Source: DAOTZU01 sp034433995 (lineage in GTDB: Bacteria; Chloroflexota; Anaerolineae; UBA1429). From it: a DNA stretch of 64,000 nucleotides. The stretch lies in NCBI GenBank assembly GCA_034433995.1, contig DAOTZU010000169.1, positions 1-64,000 on the forward strand, given 5' to 3'. The notes below the pieces were generated by a model, which saw only the letters and a list, made by a program, of their open reading frames with translations, was not told where the DNA came from and ran no database searches. The position numbers and the translations under genes are program-made. This document shows, in pieces, positions 1-8,475 of this stretch (positions within the stretch are counted from its first letter, which is position 1; each line of letters opens with the position of its first letter).

Positions 1-269
1 GCAACCCCCAACTCACCAACCTGCTGCTCGATCCCTATTTCAAAGAGGCCATCTTGACCCGCCAGGCCTCGCTGCGGCGGGTGGTGCAGACGGCGGTGGG
101 GCTGGGGATCCCCTGCCTCGCCATGAGCGCCTCGCTGGCCTATTTCGATGCGTACCGCAGCGAGCGGCTGCCGGCCAACCTCACCCAGGCCCAACGCGAC
201 TATTTTGGCGCCCATACCTATCGCCGCATTGATAAAGAGGGCGTCTTCCACACCGAGTGGACAAAATAG
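1..269 (+). CDS. gnd: 6-phosphogluconate dehydrogenase, C-terminal end (partial)
   Basis: This is the last 88 codons of a gene that enters from the left edge; the frame is open from base 3. The residues match the C-terminal domain of the long, decarboxylating 6-phosphogluconate dehydrogenase: a helix ending in [19 protein letters not shown], then [13 protein letters not shown] and the tail ending HTEW. The enzyme oxidises 6-phosphogluconate to ribulose-5-phosphate and CO2 with NADP+ in the oxidative pentose phosphate pathway, in the cytosol. The C-terminal tail normally reaches into the partner subunit's active site. A strong terminator follows 15 bases after the stop, so this is the last gene of its unit. 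The catalytic N-terminal domain lies outside the window. Confidence 0.9.
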   Translation, partial: NPQLTNLLLDPYFKEAILTRQASLRRVVQTAVGLGIPCLAMSASLAYFDAYRSERLPANLTQAQRDYFGAHTYRRIDKEGVFHTEWTK

Positions 270-284
270 GTCCCCGGGCAACCT

Positions 285-315
285 GCGGCCAGCCCTTAGG
301 GCTGGCCGCTTTTTT
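285..315 (+). terminator. Intrinsic terminator after gnd
   Basis: A perfect 11-bp GC-rich stem (285-295 pairs with 299-309) with a 3-base loop is followed by six T (310-315). It ends gnd transcription. The T-run touches the stop-codon end of the converging MFS gene on the other strand. Confidence 0.9.
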
Positions 316-1630
316 ATCGGCCAGTTGCGCCCTTGCGCCGCGTGCAGGGCAACGCCAAGGAGAGCGCTCCGGCGATGAGGGCAAAGAGGATGGCCGCGAC
401 AAAGGCGGCAGGGTAGGAGAGGGCCTCCACCAGCCAACCGCCTAGGGTGGGGGCGAGCATCGTCGCCGCACCCAGGGTGTTGAGCAGACCGATGTAGAGG
501 GGGCGGCGGGTCTCGTCGGCATATTCCAGGATCCAGTTGAAAAAGGGCCAGCCGGCGGAGCTGGCATAGATCCCCAGGAAGAAATAGAGCAGGAGATAAA
601 GATAGAGCACGCCCTCGCCCACCGCGCGCTGCAGCGGTGCCGCGCTCAAGGCCAAGAGAGGCGGCACCATGGAGAGGACGATCAAGACGCGCATGTTGAC
701 CAAAGGGCCCCAACGGTCTTGGGTGGCGCCCAAGACCAGCCCGGCCACGAGGGAGCCCACCACCTGTGCCGAAAGGAACAGGCCCACGGCGGCGTCGCTC
801 AGCCCCAGGTGGCGCGTGGCATAGAGCACGTAAAAGGAGCTGGCCAGGCCGGCGAACCCGCCGATGATGCGCACGATGATCAGCCGCACAAAATGGCCAT
901 CCTTGGCCAAGATCCACGGCAAGCTCCTGAGCACCGCGCCCACGCTGGGTACATTCTCCGCGGATTGGGCGGCCTCCGGCTCGCGGATGGCGCTGAGAAA
1001 GATGGCGGAGATGAGAAAGGTGATGGCCGCGGCCGCCAAGAGCAGGGCGTGGTTTTCCGGGAACCCCAAGGGGCTGCCCTCGCCCAAGAGATAGCGCGCC
1101 ACCATGCCCACGCCCACGCCTCCCAGCCCGCCGAGCATCTGGCCGATGCCCAGAAGCCGTCCGCGGCGGTTGGCGGGGATGGTCTTGGCCAGGACGCTGA
1201 ACCAGGGCACGCTGACCACGGCGTCTAGGGCAAAGAACACCACCACGCCGCCCATCACCGCGGCCAGGGCCAGGCCGGGAAGTTGGAGTCCCCAGCGCCA
1301 GAGGATGCCCGCCACCAGCAAAAAGATGGGGCGCCCTATCCAGGCCCAACGGCGCATGATGGGCGTCTGGCGCGGTTTGTGGGCGATGGCGCTGGCCACC
1401 AACAGCTGGGGCAGCAGCCAGGCCCCGCCCTGGAGGCCGCTGGCCAGGCCCACGATGACGCTGGAACCGCTCAGTTTGAGGATGAGGGAGGGCAGGATGG
1501 TGGTGGTGCCCAGGAAGCTCATGGCGACGGTAAAGAGCGCCGACTCGAGCATAAAGACGGGCGCGTTCCAGCGAAAATGGGGCGGATCGGGCTCCTCTAG
1601 GGCCAGGCGCCGGGAGGCTGGGTCGGTCAA
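314..1630 (-). CDS. Major facilitator superfamily transporter
   Basis: About 438 residues of mostly hydrophobic sequence form roughly twelve membrane segments in two halves separated by a short polar loop near the middle. A typical MFS loop motif follows segment 2-3 (IPANRRGRLLGIGQMLGG), with a second in the C-terminal half (ATQDRWGP). The substrate cannot be read from sequence. I chose a TTG start at 1630 because a good ribosome binding site (AGGAGAG) lies six bases before it. The upstream ATG at 1657 has none. The gene is last in a minus-strand run after a hydroxyacid dehydrogenase and an aldo/keto reductase, so it may move a metabolite handled by them (inference). Confidence 0.8.
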   Translation of the reverse strand: MTDPASRRLALEEPDPPHFRWNAPVFMLESALFTVAMSFLGTTTILPSLILKLSGSSVIVGLASGLQGGAWLLPQLLVASAIAHKPRQTPIMRRWAWIGRPIFLLVAGILWRWGLQLPGLALAAVMGGVVVFFALDAVVSVPWFSVLAKTIPANRRGRLLGIGQMLGGLGGVGVGMVARYLLGEGSPLGFPENHALLLAAAAITFLISAIFLSAIREPEAAQSAENVPSVGAVLRSLPWILAKDGHFVRLIIVRIIGGFAGLASSFYVLYATRHLGLSDAAVGLFLSAQVVGSLVAGLVLGATQDRWGPLVNMRVLIVLSMVPPLLALSAAPLQRAVGEGVLYLYLLLYFFLGIYASSAGWPFFNWILEYADETRRPLYIGLLNTLGAATMLAPTLGGWLVEALSYPAAFVAAILFALIAGALSLALPCTRRKGATGR

Positions 1631-1711
1631 GGTTTCTCTCCTGGAGCATGATGGCACGGATGCGCTGCCACTGTATGCATCTGGTCTGGCGACGTCAAAT
1701 CTAGGCTGGCG

Positions 1712-2692
1712 TTATCGCTGTTCCTTGGGCTTGTGCCAGGTTTGCCAGGCAAAGAACATGTCGGGATAGAAATCCAGGCTGCGGAACAGGGCATCGGAGT
1801 GCGCCTGGGCCTCGGCCAGGGCGTCAGGGGCAAGGTCCCAGCCCACCGCGCCGACGTTCTCCTCAATCTCGGCCGGCGTGCGCGCCCCCACCAAGGCCGT
1901 GGTCACTCCGGGTTGTTCCAACACCCAGCGCAAGGCCAGTTGCGCCATGGTCACGCCCAGCCTCTTGGCCAACGGACGCAACTGGGCCACCATCTCCAGA
2001 CATTTACGATAATTTTCGGGCTGGAAGAGCACGGTGCGTGGGCGTTGGTCGCCCTCTGGGAACTGGGTGTGCAAGGTCAAGGTATCGGTCAGGATGCCCT
2101 GAGCGAGGCTGCTATAGGTGACCACGCCGATCCCGTGTTCCCGGCAAAAGGGCAAGACGTCGGCCTCGATAAAGCGCCAGATCATGTTATAGGGGGGCTG
2201 GAGGGCATCGATGGTGCCGTACTCCATGGCCTTGCGCAGGATGGGCAAGGTAAAATTGGAGACCCCCACGGCGCGGATCAACCCCTCGCGGCGCAGCGCC
2301 TCCAAGGTCGTCATGGTCTCAACGATAGGTTGGTCAAAATTGGGCCAATGGACAAAGTAGAGGTCGATATAATCGGTTTGCAGACGGGATAGCGATCCCT
2401 CCAGCGCCTTGCGTATGGCCTCCGGGGCGAGATGCGCGGGGGCAACCTTGGTGGCAATATAGACCTCATGCCGGCGGCCCTTCAGCCCCTGGCCCAGGAT
2501 CTCCTCGGAATGGCCGGCGCCGTAGGCCTCCGCCGTGTCAAAGAGGTTGACCCCCAGTTCCAGGCTGCGCTGGATGGTGCGGATAGATTCGGCATCGTCT
2601 GCGCCGCCCCATTGCGCGCCGCCCATAGGCCAACAGCCCAAAGCGACCACGCTGACGTACAGATCGGTTTGACCCAGTTGTCGTTTCTCCAT
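1712..2692 (-). CDS. Aldo/keto reductase
   Basis: A 326-residue single-domain (beta/alpha)8 oxidoreductase using NAD(P)H to interconvert aldehydes or ketones and alcohols. The catalytic tetrad is visible: D52 and Y57 in FDTAEAYG, K82 in TKV, H115 in VHWPN. The C-terminal cofactor region includes LVGARTPAEIEENV, typical of the family. The ATG at 2692 is preceded by AAGGGGG; longer in-frame extensions upstream run through the neighbouring gene and are rejected. It lies between a hydroxyacid dehydrogenase and an MFS transporter on the same strand. The substrate is unknown, but a sugar or sugar-acid is plausible given the neighbours. Confidence 0.9.
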   Translation of the reverse strand: MEKRQLGQTDLYVSVVALGCWPMGGAQWGGADDAESIRTIQRSLELGVNLFDTAEAYGAGHSEEILGQGLKGRRHEVYIATKVAPAHLAPEAIRKALEGSLSRLQTDYIDLYFVHWPNFDQPIVETMTTLEALRREGLIRAVGVSNFTLPILRKAMEYGTIDALQPPYNMIWRFIEADVLPFCREHGIGVVTYSSLAQGILTDTLTLHTQFPEGDQRPRTVLFQPENYRKCLEMVAQLRPLAKRLGVTMAQLALRWVLEQPGVTTALVGARTPAEIEENVGAVGWDLAPDALAEAQAHSDALFRSLDFYPDMFFAWQTWHKPKEQR

Positions 2693-2709
2693 AGTGCCCC
2701 CTTGATGCT

Positions 2710-2838
2710 TTAGCGACCGGCACGCAAGTTCGCCACACTGCGGTGTTCCAAGCTGAAACAAGGCTCCCACTGCGGTGGTTCGTGCTCCCAGGTAAAAGAC
2801 CCCAAATGGCCGGGGGCGATGTTGCGTAGCAGGTTCAT
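2710..2838 (-). CDS. 42-residue ORF, possibly a gene remnant
   Basis: An ATG at 2838 follows GGAG at normal distance and opens a 42-codon frame (MNLLRNIAPGHLGSFTWEHE at the start) that stops 17 bases before the aldo/keto reductase start. It sits in the 172-base gap between two operon genes on the same strand. I do not recognise the product. The start weakly resembles the first residues of DUF1349-type proteins, so it may be a truncated gene. Alternatively it is a genuine small protein or a translation-coupling ORF for the downstream reductase. There are no membrane segments. Confidence 0.4.
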   Translation of the reverse strand: MNLLRNIAPGHLGSFTWEHEPPQWEPCFSLEHRSVANLRAGR

Positions 2839-2864
2839 GGGACACGCTCCTTAAAATTTGGATG

Positions 2865-3863
2865 TCAATCCTTGCGCCGATGGGATAGAGCCGCAGGGTT
2901 GGCCACAAACTCGGGCAGTTCGCCTCTGGCCAGGGCCAACGCGGCGCGCCCCACCCGGCGGCGCAGCGAGGCAAAGGTGGCATCGGCCCAGGACGCTGTG
3001 TGGGGCGTGAGCACCACGTTGGGCAACCGACAGAAGGGGTGGTCCTGGCCGATGGGCTCGCTCTCAAACACGTCCAGGCCGGCGCCGGCGATCCAGCCCT
3101 CCTGCAGGGCCCGGATCAGGTCAGCCTCGTTGACCACCGCGCCCCGGCTGGTGTTGATAAAATAGGCGGTGGGCTTCATCCGCCGGAAGAAGGCGGCGTC
3201 GATCATCCCTTTGGTCTGGGGGGTGGCCGGCACGTGGCAAGAGACGTAATCGGCACGTGCGGCCAATTCCTCCAGATCCACGCGCTCCACCCCCGCTTGC
3301 GCAAAGACCTCCGGGGCCACGTACGGGTCGTAGGCGATGACGCGCATATCCAACACCTGGGCCCGTTTGGCCAGGGCGCGGGCGATGTTGCCAAAGGCGA
3401 TCAGCCCCAAGGTTTCGTCGTGGATGGTGCCCATGGGCTCCAAAAGGGCCCGGGCGGCGGCCCAACCCTGCTGGCGCAGGGTGTTATCGAGCCGCACGAT
3501 CTTTTTGGCGCAGGCGAGGAGGAGCACCAAGGCGTGGTTGGCCACTTCGGCGATGCAAAAATCGGGGAAATTGGCCACCAGCACGCCATAGTCGCTGGCG
3601 GCGTCCAGGTCAATGGTATCCACACCGATACCATAGCGCACCACACCTTTCAGGCGGGGGGCCTGGGCGAACACCTCGCGGGTGTAGGGCTCACCGTAGC
3701 ACAGGGCCACGTCGGCGTCGCGCACCGCCGCTGCCACCTCCGCCGGCGTCTTGCAAGGGCCGCGCAGGACCAGCTCGATATCCGGCGCGTTCAGCGCCTC
3801 CCGCTCTTCGGGCAGGGGCGCGCCGGGCTGGGCTCCGGTATGAACGACGATCTTTTTGTTCAT
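2865..3863 (-). CDS. D-isomer specific 2-hydroxyacid dehydrogenase (SerA/CtBP-like)
   Basis: A 332-residue NAD-dependent dehydrogenase with the usual two-part fold. The catalytic residues are R240 (in NTSRGAVV), E269 (in FESEP) and H288 (in TPHTA). The cofactor loop reads AFGNIA at 156-161, so the first and last glycines of GxGxxG are alanine; this occurs in CtBP-like members but is worth noting. There is no C-terminal ACT domain, so it is probably not the feedback-regulated biosynthetic PGDH. The ATG at 3863 has GAGAAAGGA about nine bases upstream. It is the first gene of the minus-strand operon and divergent from the PadR-GH57 gene, so the 254-base gap is likely a shared control region. Confidence 0.88.
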   Translation of the reverse strand: MNKKIVVHTGAQPGAPLPEEREALNAPDIELVLRGPCKTPAEVAAAVRDADVALCYGEPYTREVFAQAPRLKGVVRYGIGVDTIDLDAASDYGVLVANFPDFCIAEVANHALVLLLACAKKIVRLDNTLRQQGWAAARALLEPMGTIHDETLGLIAFGNIARALAKRAQVLDMRVIAYDPYVAPEVFAQAGVERVDLEELAARADYVSCHVPATPQTKGMIDAAFFRRMKPTAYFINTSRGAVVNEADLIRALQEGWIAGAGLDVFESEPIGQDHPFCRLPNVVLTPHTASWADATFASLRRRVGRAALALARGELPEFVANPAALSHRRKD

Positions 3864-4055
3864 GGCACCGTCCTTTCTCCAGGGTTTTGTTTCGCCCTCG
3901 GCGAGGCAAGAGGATGATAAACCGGTTTGGGCATCTGTCAATGCCGGGCGCAAGGGGGCGCGCCAGGTTCCTGGGAGATGCAGTGGACCTGGTTTTGCGC
4001 TATAATCGGGATGCCGCTGCCATCAGCCTGATTTGTCAAAACAGCCGGTCTGCAT

Positions 4056-4078
4056 ATATTCTCCAAGAGAATATTCTC
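4056..4078. promoter_or_regulatory. Overlapping palindromes, candidate PadR operator
   Basis: ATATTCTC (4056-4063) and GAGAATAT (4067-4074) form a perfect 8-bp inverted repeat with a 3-base spacer. The second arm is also the left half of a perfect 12-bp palindrome, GAGAATATTCTC (4067-4078). It is AT-rich in a GC-rich genome and lies 40 bases before the start of the PadR-fusion gene. A TATAAT box at 4001-4006 sits just upstream but has no good -35 at 17 bases. The site could serve autoregulation and the divergent operon. Confidence 0.5.
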
Positions 4079-4117
4079 GAAATTCGGTTTCCGTTCACGC
4101 ATGTCAAAGGGGGAACG

Positions 4118-6409
4118 ATGGACACCACGCGCCTGGTTTTGTTGGGATTGTTGCGGGGTGGCGCCCGCTATGGGTATCAGCTCGGCAAAATGCTCCAAGA
4201 GGAGCGCTACCGCGATTGGGCCACCGTGCCCACGGCTTCCCTCTACCGCGAGTTGGGGCATCTGGCCGATGAAGGCCTGATCGAGCGGGTGGGCGTGGAG
4301 GCCGCCGCCGGCCGGCCGGCGCGGGTGCTCTATCGTTTGACGGCGGCGGGGGAGGAGGAGTTGAGGCGCCTGCTGCGCGAGGCGTGGAGCGAGATCGCCC
4401 CTTGGGGTTCGCCCCAAGATAGCGCCGTCTTTTTCCTGGAGGCGTTGCCCACCCAGGAGGCAGCGGAGCTTCTGCGGCAACGGTTGCAGCGCCTGGAGGA
4501 GGAGGCCGACCGTCTGCATCGCCCCGCCCGCGAAGGCCAAACCTCGCCGCTCTTGGAGGCGATCTGGGAGCATGCCCGCCTGCGCTGCCAGAGCGAGATT
4601 GAGTGGACGCGCGCCCTCTTGGCGCGCCTGGAGGCGGGGGATCTGGCGCCCGAGCCGGCGCTCCCGGCCCAGGCCGCGCAGCCGGCGCCGCGCCCCCCAC
4701 GGCGCACCACGGAGGGGCTGGGCGCCTTTACCTTTGTCCTGCATACCCATCTGCCCTATTGCCGCCTGGCAGGGCGTTGGCCCCACGGCGAAGAATGGAT
4801 CCATGAGGCCGCCGCGGAGACATACGTGCCCCTGCTCAACGCCCTGTACGATCTCCGCGAGGAGGGCGTGCCGTACAAACTGACTCTCAGCCTCACCCCC
4901 GTCCTCACCGAGCAGTTGGCCGATGTGGATATCCAGCAACATTTCATCCTCTATCTGGAGGACGAGATCGAGGCGGCCGAGCTGGATATCCCCCGCTTTG
5001 GCGAGGAGGGACAGCCCCATCTGGAATATTTGGCCACCTTTTATCGCGATTTTTACACCCAGGTGCGCGATGCGTTTCTGCAGCGCTTCTCCGGCGATAT
5101 CATCGGCGCCTTTCGTCAGCTCCAGGATGAAGGTTATGTGGAGATCATCACCTCTGCCGCCACCCATGGCTATCTCCCCTTGCTCTCCCGGGATGCTTCC
5201 ATTTATGGGCAGTTGCGGGCGGGGGTGGAGAGCTACCGACGGCACTTTGGCCGGGCGCCCAGGGCCATCTGGCTCCCCGAGTGCGCCTATCGCCCGGCCT
5301 ATCAGGATTATGATAACATCGTGCGCCCTGCCCTGGAAGAGTTTCTCGCCCCGCTGGGCCTCACCTGCTTTTTTGTCGAGACCCACGCCATCGAGGGCGG
5401 GCGCCCGGTGGGCAAGGCCGCCGGCGAGGTGGCCATCGGCCCCTATGGGGCCATTCAGCGCCGCTATGTCATCCCCATGGCCGCAGAGCGGGCGCCGGGA
5501 GGCACCACCTTCTCCGCCTATTATGTGGTGGGCAGCGCCAAAGGCTTGACGGATCCCCCCGTGGCCGTCATCGGGCGCAACAACCGCACCGGCCAACAGG
5601 TCTGGTCCGGCGAATGGGGCTATCCGGGCGATGCGGATTACCGCGAGTTCCACAAAAAAGATCACCAATCCGGCCTGCAATATTGGCGGGTGACGGGTCC
5701 GCGGGTGGATCTGGGGGATAAAGACTATTACCATCCCGATTGGGCCGCCCACAAGGTGAGCCAACATGCCAACCACTTTGTGGGGTTGGTGGAACAATTG
5801 CTGCGGGATTATCACGCCCAGAGTGGTCGCTACGGGCTTATCGCCTCCAACTATGATACGGAGCTCTTTGGCCATTGGTGGTTCGAGGGGGTACGCTGGA
5901 TCCAAGAGGTCTTGCGTGGCTTGGCGCGCAGCGAGGTGGTGGACCTGGTCACCGCCAGCGAGTACATCAGCCGGCATCCGCCGCAAGAGGTGATGGCCGT
6001 GCCGGAGAGCTCCTGGGGCACCGGCGGCACCCACTGGACCTGGGATAACCCCGATACCCACTGGCTTTGGGAGCCGCTTCATCAGGCCGAGCGCCGCATG
6101 GAGGCCCTGGTGGCAAGTTTCTCCCCCGCGGAGGGCGAGGTTCGCCTGGCCCTCAACCAGGCCGGCCGGGAGCTGTTGCTCCTGCAGGCCAGCGATTGGC
6201 CCTTTTTGATCACCACCGGCCAGGCCAAACAATACGCGGTGGAGCGTTTTCACGGCCACTTGGAGCGCTTCCATCGCCTGGCCAACTTGTTGGAGCAAGG
6301 AGACCTGACCGAGGCCGCCCGGCTCGCCGTGGAGCTGTACGAGGTGGACAAAGTCTTCCCAGAGCTGGATTATCGCTGGTTTGCCGCGCGGCAAGGACGG
6401 GCAGAATGA
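4118..6409 (+). CDS. PadR-type regulator fused to GH57 branching-enzyme-like glycosidase
   Basis: A 763-residue two-part protein. Residues 1-90 are a PadR winged helix (LVLLGLLRGGARYGYQLGKM; SLYRELGHLADEGLIERV), followed by a PadR C-terminal helical region to about 170 and a Pro/Ala-rich linker. From about 200 it is glycoside hydrolase family 57 with all landmark motifs: HTHLPY (H209, H211), ATHGYLPLL, WLPECAYRP with the nucleophile E388, and NYDTELFGHWW with the acid/base D580, then the C-terminal helical domain of the 1,4-alpha-glucan branching subtype. No signal peptide is present, so it acts in the cytosol, presumably on glycogen-like glucan. The ATG at 4118 follows AAAGGGGG. The DNA-binding domain could let the enzyme regulate its own gene, or only assist dimerisation. 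Confidence 0.85.
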   Translation: MDTTRLVLLGLLRGGARYGYQLGKMLQEERYRDWATVPTASLYRELGHLADEGLIERVGVEAAAGRPARVLYRLTAAGEEELRRLLREAWSEIAPWGSPQDSAVFFLEALPTQEAAELLRQRLQRLEEEADRLHRPAREGQTSPLLEAIWEHARLRCQSEIEWTRALLARLEAGDLAPEPALPAQAAQPAPRPPRRTTEGLGAFTFVLHTHLPYCRLAGRWPHGEEWIHEAAAETYVPLLNALYDLREEGVPYKLTLSLTPVLTEQLADVDIQQHFILYLEDEIEAAELDIPRFGEEGQPHLEYLATFYRDFYTQVRDAFLQRFSGDIIGAFRQLQDEGYVEIITSAATHGYLPLLSRDASIYGQLRAGVESYRRHFGRAPRAIWLPECAYRPAYQDYDNIVRPALEEFLAPLGLTCFFVETHAIEGGRPVGKAAGEVAIGPYGAIQRRYVIPMAAERAPGGTTFSAYYVVGSAKGLTDPPVAVIGRNNRTGQQVWSGEWGYPGDADYREFHKKDHQSGLQYWRVTGPRVDLGDKDYYHPDWAAHKVSQHANHFVGLVEQLLRDYHAQSGRYGLIASNYDTELFGHWWFEGVRWIQEVLRGLARSEVVDLVTASEYISRHPPQEVMAVPESSWGTGGTHWTWDNPDTHWLWEPLHQAERRMEALVASFSPAEGEVRLALNQAGRELLLLQASDWPFLITTGQAKQYAVERFHGHLERFHRLANLLEQGDLTEAARLAVELYEVDKVFPELDYRWFAARQGRAE

Positions 6410-6492
6410 CCTGGCGCAGAGGGATATAGTGAGGCTTTACGTTGGGCAAGGGCAGCGCTTTGCGTGGGCCAGGATGTGGTAGCGGCCGGCCC

Positions 6493-6521
6493 TTGACGCC
6501 CGGTGCCGACGGCGCTATAGT
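6493..6521 (+). promoter_or_regulatory. Sigma-70-type promoter for the GntR/LacI regulator
   Basis: TTGACG (6493-6498), a 17-base spacer, then TATAGT (6516-6521). The expected transcription start near 6528 gives a leader of about 30 bases before the ATG at 6558. Confidence 0.75.
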
Positions 6522-6557
6522 CTGGTTGGCGGTGTAGACTCTTGAAGGTGAGAGGTC

Positions 6558-7643
6558 ATGCCCAAGGCGACGGCAGAACGCGCACAACCTCTGTATCAGC
6601 GGGTCATCCAAGATATCTGCGCCCACATCGAAAGCGGCCAGTGGCGCCCTGGCGACAAGTTGCCCAGCGAGCACGCGCTGTGCGAGCGCTACGGCGTCAG
6701 CCAGATTACGGTGCGCAGGGCGCTGCGCGAGCTGGCCCAGGCGGGACGGGTTTACAGCCACCACGGTTTGGGCTGGTTCGTCAGCGTGGAGAGGGCGGCC
6801 CAGGCTGCCGAGGTGACCCTGCTCCTCTTTGACCTCAATGAGGGCTATGCTCCCGTGGTGCATGCGTTGGCGCAGGCGTTATACCCCCATGGGGTCGTCT
6901 TGCGGTTGGCCTTGGTGGAAGGACCCGGTGAGGACGAAGCGGAGGCGGTGGCCGGGGCCATCGCCCGGGGCGCCGGCGCGCTGGTGCTGGATGTGACCGG
7001 CGAGGAGCGCCGCCTGATCCAACGGTACCATCGCCTGTTGCGCAACGTGGAGATCCCCGTGCTTTTTTTGCGCCACGAGGTGAACGGACTGGATGTGCCC
7101 GCAGCCATCTTGGATGAGGCCAGCTGCATGGAACAGCTCACCCGCCATATTCTGGCCTTGGGGCATCAACGGGTGGCCTATGCGGGCAACGATCCTGCCT
7201 TGGTGGAGGGACAGCGGCAATACTGGGGTTTTGCCACCACCCTGTGGGATCATGGATTGGAGCTGCCCTTGGATTGGGTCTTTACCGGCGACCTCGCGGC
7301 GGAGCGGGAGGCGGCCCGTTTCCGCCGCGCCTTCCAAGGTGCCGAGCGACCCACGGCCCTCGTCTGCGCCTCCGCGCTCCAGGCGGCGGAGGCCATGCAT
7401 CTCTTGCGCGAGCTGGAACTGCACTGCCCGGAGGACGTGGCCATCGTGGCTCTGGGCGATAGCGCTTTCGCTCCCCTTTTGCCCACGCCCCTCACCACCT
7501 TTCGCCTGGCCCTGGCCGAGCTGGGCCAGGCTGCCGCTCAGTTGCTCCTCGAACTGGTGGCCGGCCATCCTGTTCAAAGCGTTCGCCTCACCGGCGAGCT
7601 GGTTGTGCGCCAAAGCTGTGGTGCCCACGCTGCCCGAACCTAG
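6558..7643 (+). CDS. GntR-LacI chimeric transcription regulator
   Basis: A 361-residue regulator. Residues 10-78 are a GntR-type winged helix (QDICAHIESGQWRPGDKLPS, then SQITVRRALRELAQAGRVYS). From about 88 it is a LacI/periplasmic-binding-type sensor domain (TRHILALGHQRVAYAGNDP; ALGDSAFAPLLPTPLTTFRL). This AraR-like arrangement is typical of repressors that sense sugars and leave DNA on ligand binding. The ligand cannot be read. It is monocistronic, with its own strong promoter and GAGAGG before the ATG. No neighbouring transporter is present, so the targets may be distant. Candidate targets in the window include the palindrome in the aldehyde oxidoreductase promoter (inference only). Confidence 0.85.
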   Translation: MPKATAERAQPLYQRVIQDICAHIESGQWRPGDKLPSEHALCERYGVSQITVRRALRELAQAGRVYSHHGLGWFVSVERAAQAAEVTLLLFDLNEGYAPVVHALAQALYPHGVVLRLALVEGPGEDEAEAVAGAIARGAGALVLDVTGEERRLIQRYHRLLRNVEIPVLFLRHEVNGLDVPAAILDEASCMEQLTRHILALGHQRVAYAGNDPALVEGQRQYWGFATTLWDHGLELPLDWVFTGDLAAEREAARFRRAFQGAERPTALVCASALQAAEAMHLLRELELHCPEDVAIVALGDSAFAPLLPTPLTTFRLALAELGQAAAQLLLELVAGHPVQSVRLTGELVVRQSCGAHAART

Positions 7644-7723
7644 CTCGTAAGAATCCTTGAGATGCTTGTGGCGTTCTCTATCCTCAGTTACGGTGGAATG
7701 CTTTCGGCTTGCCGGGGACTTGC

Positions 7724-8458
7724 TCAGCTGAGGGGATAGGGCACGTTGCGCCAGCCCGGCCGCGGCCGGGGGAAATGTCCGTTCTGCAAAAGAGCGTGCA
7801 GCCGGCGCCGCAAGGCTGCCAGTTCCTCTGGCGCGATCAATGCGGAGAGAGCTTGGACCAGCGGAGCTCCCTCTTGCGCCAAGGCGGCCCGCAGCCGGCC
7901 TAGTTCCTCTGCCATCTCTGGCGGGATGGGCTGCCCGGCATAATCCCAGATCACCGTGCGGAGCTTGTACTCCACATGAAAGGTGAGGCCGTGGTCAATG
8001 GCCCACACCTGATCCTCTGGGCCCAGAAGGAGGTGCCCCCCTTTGCGGTCGGCGTTGTTGACCACGACATCGAACAGGGCGATGCGTTGCAGCTCGTCCT
8101 GGCGCGCCGGCGATTGGCGCCAGGTGAAATAGTGGGCCTCCTCATCCACGTCCACGTAGAGCTGCACCGAGCCGAGCCCCAGCGGTCCTTGGCGCAGCAC
8201 CACCGGTGGGATGGCCGGCCAGCCCAAACTTTGGCCCAGGAGAAAGGTGGCCACCTCGCGGCGGCAGAGGGTGCCGGCGGGAAAATCCCACAGGGGGCGT
8301 TCGCCGCGGGCGGGCTTGTAGATGGCACAGAGCGCGCCCTCTGGGGCGTGCACCCGCGCCAAGAAGGCGGCGTTGGAGCTCCACACCAAGCGTCCCTCGA
8401 GTTTCAGCTCACCTTGGGCCAACAGGGCCAGGATCTCGGCGGTAGAAAGGGGCGCCAT
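7724..8458 (-). CDS. SCO1664-family kinase-like protein
   Basis: A 244-residue protein resembling the SCO1664 family (TIGR03843), whose fold is related to phosphatidylinositol kinases and HipA. A catalytic-loop-like segment, DVVVNNADRKGGHLLL, and a metal-site-like IDHGLTFH are visible, with an N-terminal nucleotide-pocket-like stretch, GALCAIYKPARGERPL. Biochemical function in the family is not established. The ATG at 8458 has no clear Shine-Dalgarno and lies 17 bases after the DUF3090 gene on the same strand, so translation is probably coupled. In actinobacteria these two families are also neighbours, which supports a shared role. Confidence 0.8.
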   Translation of the reverse strand: MAPLSTAEILALLAQGELKLEGRLVWSSNAAFLARVHAPEGALCAIYKPARGERPLWDFPAGTLCRREVATFLLGQSLGWPAIPPVVLRQGPLGLGSVQLYVDVDEEAHYFTWRQSPARQDELQRIALFDVVVNNADRKGGHLLLGPEDQVWAIDHGLTFHVEYKLRTVIWDYAGQPIPPEMAEELGRLRAALAQEGAPLVQALSALIAPEELAALRRRLHALLQNGHFPRPRPGWRNVPYPLS

Positions 8459-8475
8459 GGGCGGAGGAGGGCGGC

